A stretch of 64,000 bases of DNA, from positions 1 to 64,000 of the forward strand of contig CALYLX010000002.1 in assembly GCA_944990035.1 (NCBI GenBank), read 5' to 3'. Source of the DNA: Clitopilus passeckerianus. Lineage: Eukaryota; Basidiomycota; Agaricomycetes; Agaricales; Entolomataceae. Numbering within the stretch: position 1 is the stretch's first letter; every line of letters begins with the position of its first letter. Positions 61,217 through 64,000 of the stretch are shown here, one piece after another. Position numbers and translations under genes: made by a program. The notes beneath the pieces were generated by a model. That model ran no database searches. It saw only the letters and a list, made by a program, of their open reading frames with translations, and was not told the DNA's origin.

Positions 61217-63371
61217 ATGGCATGGAATTACCGCCAGAACGACTTACCCACGGAGGTAGCCTACCTGAGAAAACTCCGAGAAAAGCTCGACGACGACCGT
61301 TACTTGACTGTTCTCAGGCGCGTTGCCGCCTGGTCAGACGCGGGCCAGAACGCTTGCCGGTAAGTCCATCCTTCGTATTGGTACGCCTACGTCTCACAGA
61401 GCCTTCTTGCTAGCGAACCTCAACTGAAACACCAGATAATGCAAATTATTTCCTGGTTGAAAGATGATCTCGAATCCATCGGAGAGCTAAATTGTATCCT
61501 TCCTCAAGGGATTGCGCTGCTTGTCCCACCGAGATCAGTGTTGGGGAAGAACGCAAACAAGTATTATGGTACGCTACTCACGCAACAAGGAGGAGAGATC
61601 CTATCACTCGAGCAATCCCCCGACACTGGCGACTTCCATGTTATTTTCAACTCGGATGACCTCTTGACAGTTCGAGGAAATAACACCGATTGGGGCCATT
61701 GCGTCAAAGCCGGTAGGAAAGAAGGATGGGGACTATGTCTGGCGGATCTTCTGTCAAGGGTATGTGCCATGCCATGCCACCCTCTGAAAGGTTCTAACGT
61801 GGGAAGTTAGGAGGTTGACGACCCTTTGAACCCCGAAGACACAAAGCAATTGGCAGTTCGGAGGCAAATCGAGTTGCTTGTAGATCAACAATGGTTTCTG
61901 ACGCATCTACTTCTCCACGATATTACTCGGACCGGGCAGGGCCCAGAAAGGGTCCCTTGTGCCTATACCTTCGCGGTTAGCATACGTCGTTCGCCATATA
62001 CCTTTTCCACTAATCCATACCGCAGGAACGTTACCGAGGCGAGATGGGGAAAGGGTGTGCCGTATGCTTGAATGTCTTCCAAAAGCCGAAAATGCGTGAC
62101 TTCTACCCGGTTAGAGACTACCAATTTTTGCGGGTAATTCAGTTTTCTGCGTCTACTGCGCTCTTTTCTGCCCTTACACCACCTAGTCGGTTTTTCGTGA
62201 AATTCTTTCGTGGTGCAAACTCAGGCATCCCAACGTGCTTCCTTTCCTGGGGTTGAACAAATGCTCAACTTGGCCCTCGTTCTCGAAAGGCAGGTGGACC
62301 ATGATTGTTCCGTGGATAGAGAGAAAGGACATCTTGAAGTACATCTCGGAGAATAAACCAGATCTGACATTCAGGAGAAATGCGGTATGTTGCAATCTCA
62401 TCTGCCTTGTGTAATCGGTCCTGATGTCAGTCCGCCCAGGTTTGCGACATCATACAAGGATTGAAGTATTTGCATGAACGAACTCCTCCTATCTTCCACG
62501 GTGACCTCAGAGCAGTGAGAATAAACGTTACCTCGCTTGCCTAGGTGTTGTAATTACCATGCTCCTAGGCTCAGGTTTTGGTAGATGAAGACGGCACATG
62601 CCTCCTGATCGACTTTGATACTTATCGGATGACCCAGACCTATGTCGTGGGAGCGGGTATGCGTCAACTCGAATATGGCAACGAAAGGTGGCAAGCCCCC
62701 GAAGTGCTTGACAGACAGCTTAATGCGCTGGACGATAGGGCTGCTGCAGACGTTTATTCGCTGGGATGTGTAATGCTAGAGGTCAGCCTTTCTTCCATTA
62801 TGCTATTCTGAAAGCTTCAAAGTTGGAATGACGATAGATTTACTCCGGAAAAAAACCCCAGTTCGCCGATTGGGATATAAGAAGACTCGTAGTCGTGGAA
62901 GGCTGTAGGCCTCAAGTACCCTCTGGTATCCCAGAAGAGATCCTAGAGACGATAGGCAGCTGTTGGGCGAGGGAACCGTCCGATCGGCCCACCTTAACAT
63001 ATCTCGCGGATGAATACGCTGCAAACAGGTCGGATCTCTCAGGTGACTCAACCGTACACCTGGACACTCACCAGAGATGGACATGGAAGTCGCAGCCTGA
63101 TGTTGTAGCAGACTGGGTGGCCCAAGAGGTTTCAGCGCTCGACAAGAGAGGCGAACAGATGCAGGTATGCATGCCACAGTCTTGGGGCCACGAACAATAC
63201 TTACGGGACCAACAGGAGGACCTGCCAAATATTTTGTATATCTGCGTTGACAACATGTCGGGTGCCTATCGTCACTCGAGTAAAAAGCCTCAGAGGCCAG
63301 CTGGATTCCTCCGTGTTCTCGACGAAGCTCGTGATGCCGCCAAGAAACAAGAGCCCATGGTTTTATCGTGA
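61217..63371 (+). CDS. PAH-like + pseudokinase family, member F
   Basis: Intact sister of the broken copy E. The ATG at 61217 gives MAWNYRQNDLPTEVAYLRKL. PAH-like helices end SIGELNCILPQGIALLVPP. The connector has KYYGTLLTQQGGEILSLEQS and ends GWGLCLADLLSR. Kinase fold: GKGCAVCLNVFQKP (beta-3 Lys is Asn), LRHPNVLPFLGL, WTMIVPWIERKDILKYI, VCDIIQGLKYLHE, FHGDLRAAQVLVDEDG (catalytic Asp kept, Asn is Gln), LLIDFDTYRM (DFD rather than DFG), ERWQAPEVL and AADVYSLGCVMLE. The tail EDLPNILYICVDNMS ... FLRVLDEARDAAKKQ ends at 63371. About ten exons, frame intact throughout. Low catalytic potential is likely, as the lysine and DFG glycine are gone. Confidence 0.7.
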
Positions 63372-63880
63372 GGCTGGATGACTTCGCCCTTTCTTTCCTT
63401 TAAATGCTTTCAAGCTGTGTTCCATAGCTTCTGTATCGATGTTTTTTTGATAATTTGTTCTCGGCTTGACGCCACGCAATACAGTATGTTTTTGGTATCT
63501 TTCCGAGTTCGAAGGTTCGAGTGGCGATGTTGTGGCTATGCGGAGGTGGACGAAAGGCGGACTTGGAGACAAACCATCGTCGCACATTTTCAGTGACCGC
63601 AGTCATTTGTTTCCGACTCATACGAACGAAAAATACTGTGAAATGCCTCGTGATGCACACCTTCTGCCATTGATTACTGCGGAAATACTCAGCAGCCTTG
63701 AGGATTCATCGCTCAAGGCTGTACTCGTCCCTGGGACCCACAATACAAAGGACACCTGAGGATGCGCTTTTCCGTCAAGTTGCACTGCCATACGTTCAAC
63801 AGCAGTTATGCATTGCCTAGTCCAACATTGATATAAACCATGTCATTTCCCCTCAAGGGCGCCCACGCACAATCTGAATC
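63372..63880. other. spacer between copies F and G
   Basis: The left part repeats the 3' flank of D (TTTCAAGCTGTGTTCCATA, about 63408-63426). TGTGAAATGCC near 63640 resembles the start of the E/F promoter block, then diverges. A TATAAA at about 63831-63836 lies about 45-50 bases before the ATG of G. Confidence 0.45.
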
Positions 63881-64000
63881 ATGGTCTGGCAACGACGCTT
63901 TGAAGACTACTCCAGCGAAGAGTGCGTCACCTTTAGGCGCTCGCTGCGAAAGACACTGGAGCGCCAAGGGGTGGACTCCAACTCCGTATCCTACGTGGAC
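63881..64000 (+). CDS. PAH-like family member G, partial (cut by window end)
   Basis: An ATG at 63881 opens MVWQRRFEDYSSEECVTFRR, continuing SLRKTLERQGVDSNSV to the window edge. The start is like the MAWNYRQ of D-F. The helix pattern (FRRSLRKTLERQGV) and the position one repeat period (about 2.66 kb) after F identify it as the next member. Whether a kinase fold follows lies beyond the window. Confidence 0.5.
   Translation, partial: MVWQRRFEDYSSEECVTFRRSLRKTLERQGVDSNSVSYVD

Overview
The window is nuclear DNA of a filamentous fungus, most likely an agaricomycete basidiomycete. Nearly every gene is split by 45-60 nt GT-AG introns, and some exons are only about 14-40 nt long. The genes include fungal families (septation kinase, NDR kinase, MBF-type APSES factor, L-arabinitol dehydrogenase). 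NACHT-WD40 receptors and tandem kinase-like genes are also typical of Agaricomycetes. The species cannot be told from the sequence alone. No tRNA, rRNA, CRISPR array or intact transposon was recognised.

Layout, left to right. 0-5.7 kb: two tandem GH18 chitinase-like secreted enzymes (+) and a small secreted protein of a basidiomycete-typical family (-). 6.6-12.2 kb: a Cdc7/SepH (Cdc15-type) septation kinase with an N-terminal calponin-homology domain (-). 14.5-18.5 kb: a PHD-TFIIS central domain-SPOC transcription protein (+). 18.7-20.3 kb: L-arabinitol 4-dehydrogenase-like enzyme (-). 20.6-22.6 kb: NDR/Cbk1 kinase (-). 23.6-26.5 kb: MBF-type APSES/ankyrin factor with ACGCGT sites in its own promoter (+). 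26.6-28.6 kb: U4/U6 snRNP protein Prp4 (-). 28.7-32 kb: a tandemly duplicated F-box-like gene, the first copy dead. 32.1-34.0 kb: PP2A regulatory B subunit (-), divergent from 34.3-34.6 kb cytochrome c oxidase subunit VIIa (+). This part is mostly conserved housekeeping DNA.

35.6-64 kb is different. It is a one-directional (+) accessory array of at least seven members of one gene family, interleaved with two NACHT-WD40 NLR (STAND) receptors. Each family member starts with a short helical region that resembles a Sin3-type paired amphipathic helix (PAH). A conserved connector domain follows, and then a protein-kinase fold whose catalytic residues have decayed to different degrees. The order is pseudokinase A, NLR1, pseudokinase B, pseudokinase C, NLR2, an unrecognised membrane-protein candidate, pseudokinase D, a dead copy E, a gene remnant, pseudokinase F, and the start of copy G cut by the window edge. 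Copies D-G are spaced at about 2.7 kb and share flanking sequence, so they arose by recent tandem duplication.

The array is the most interesting part of the window. Its co-orientation, its birth-and-death pattern and the pairing of NLRs with degenerate kinases suggest a fungal recognition or immune-type locus. One possible reading is that the pseudokinases are decoys or adaptors for the receptors. That reading is inference; only the domain architecture and the residue losses are visible in the sequence.
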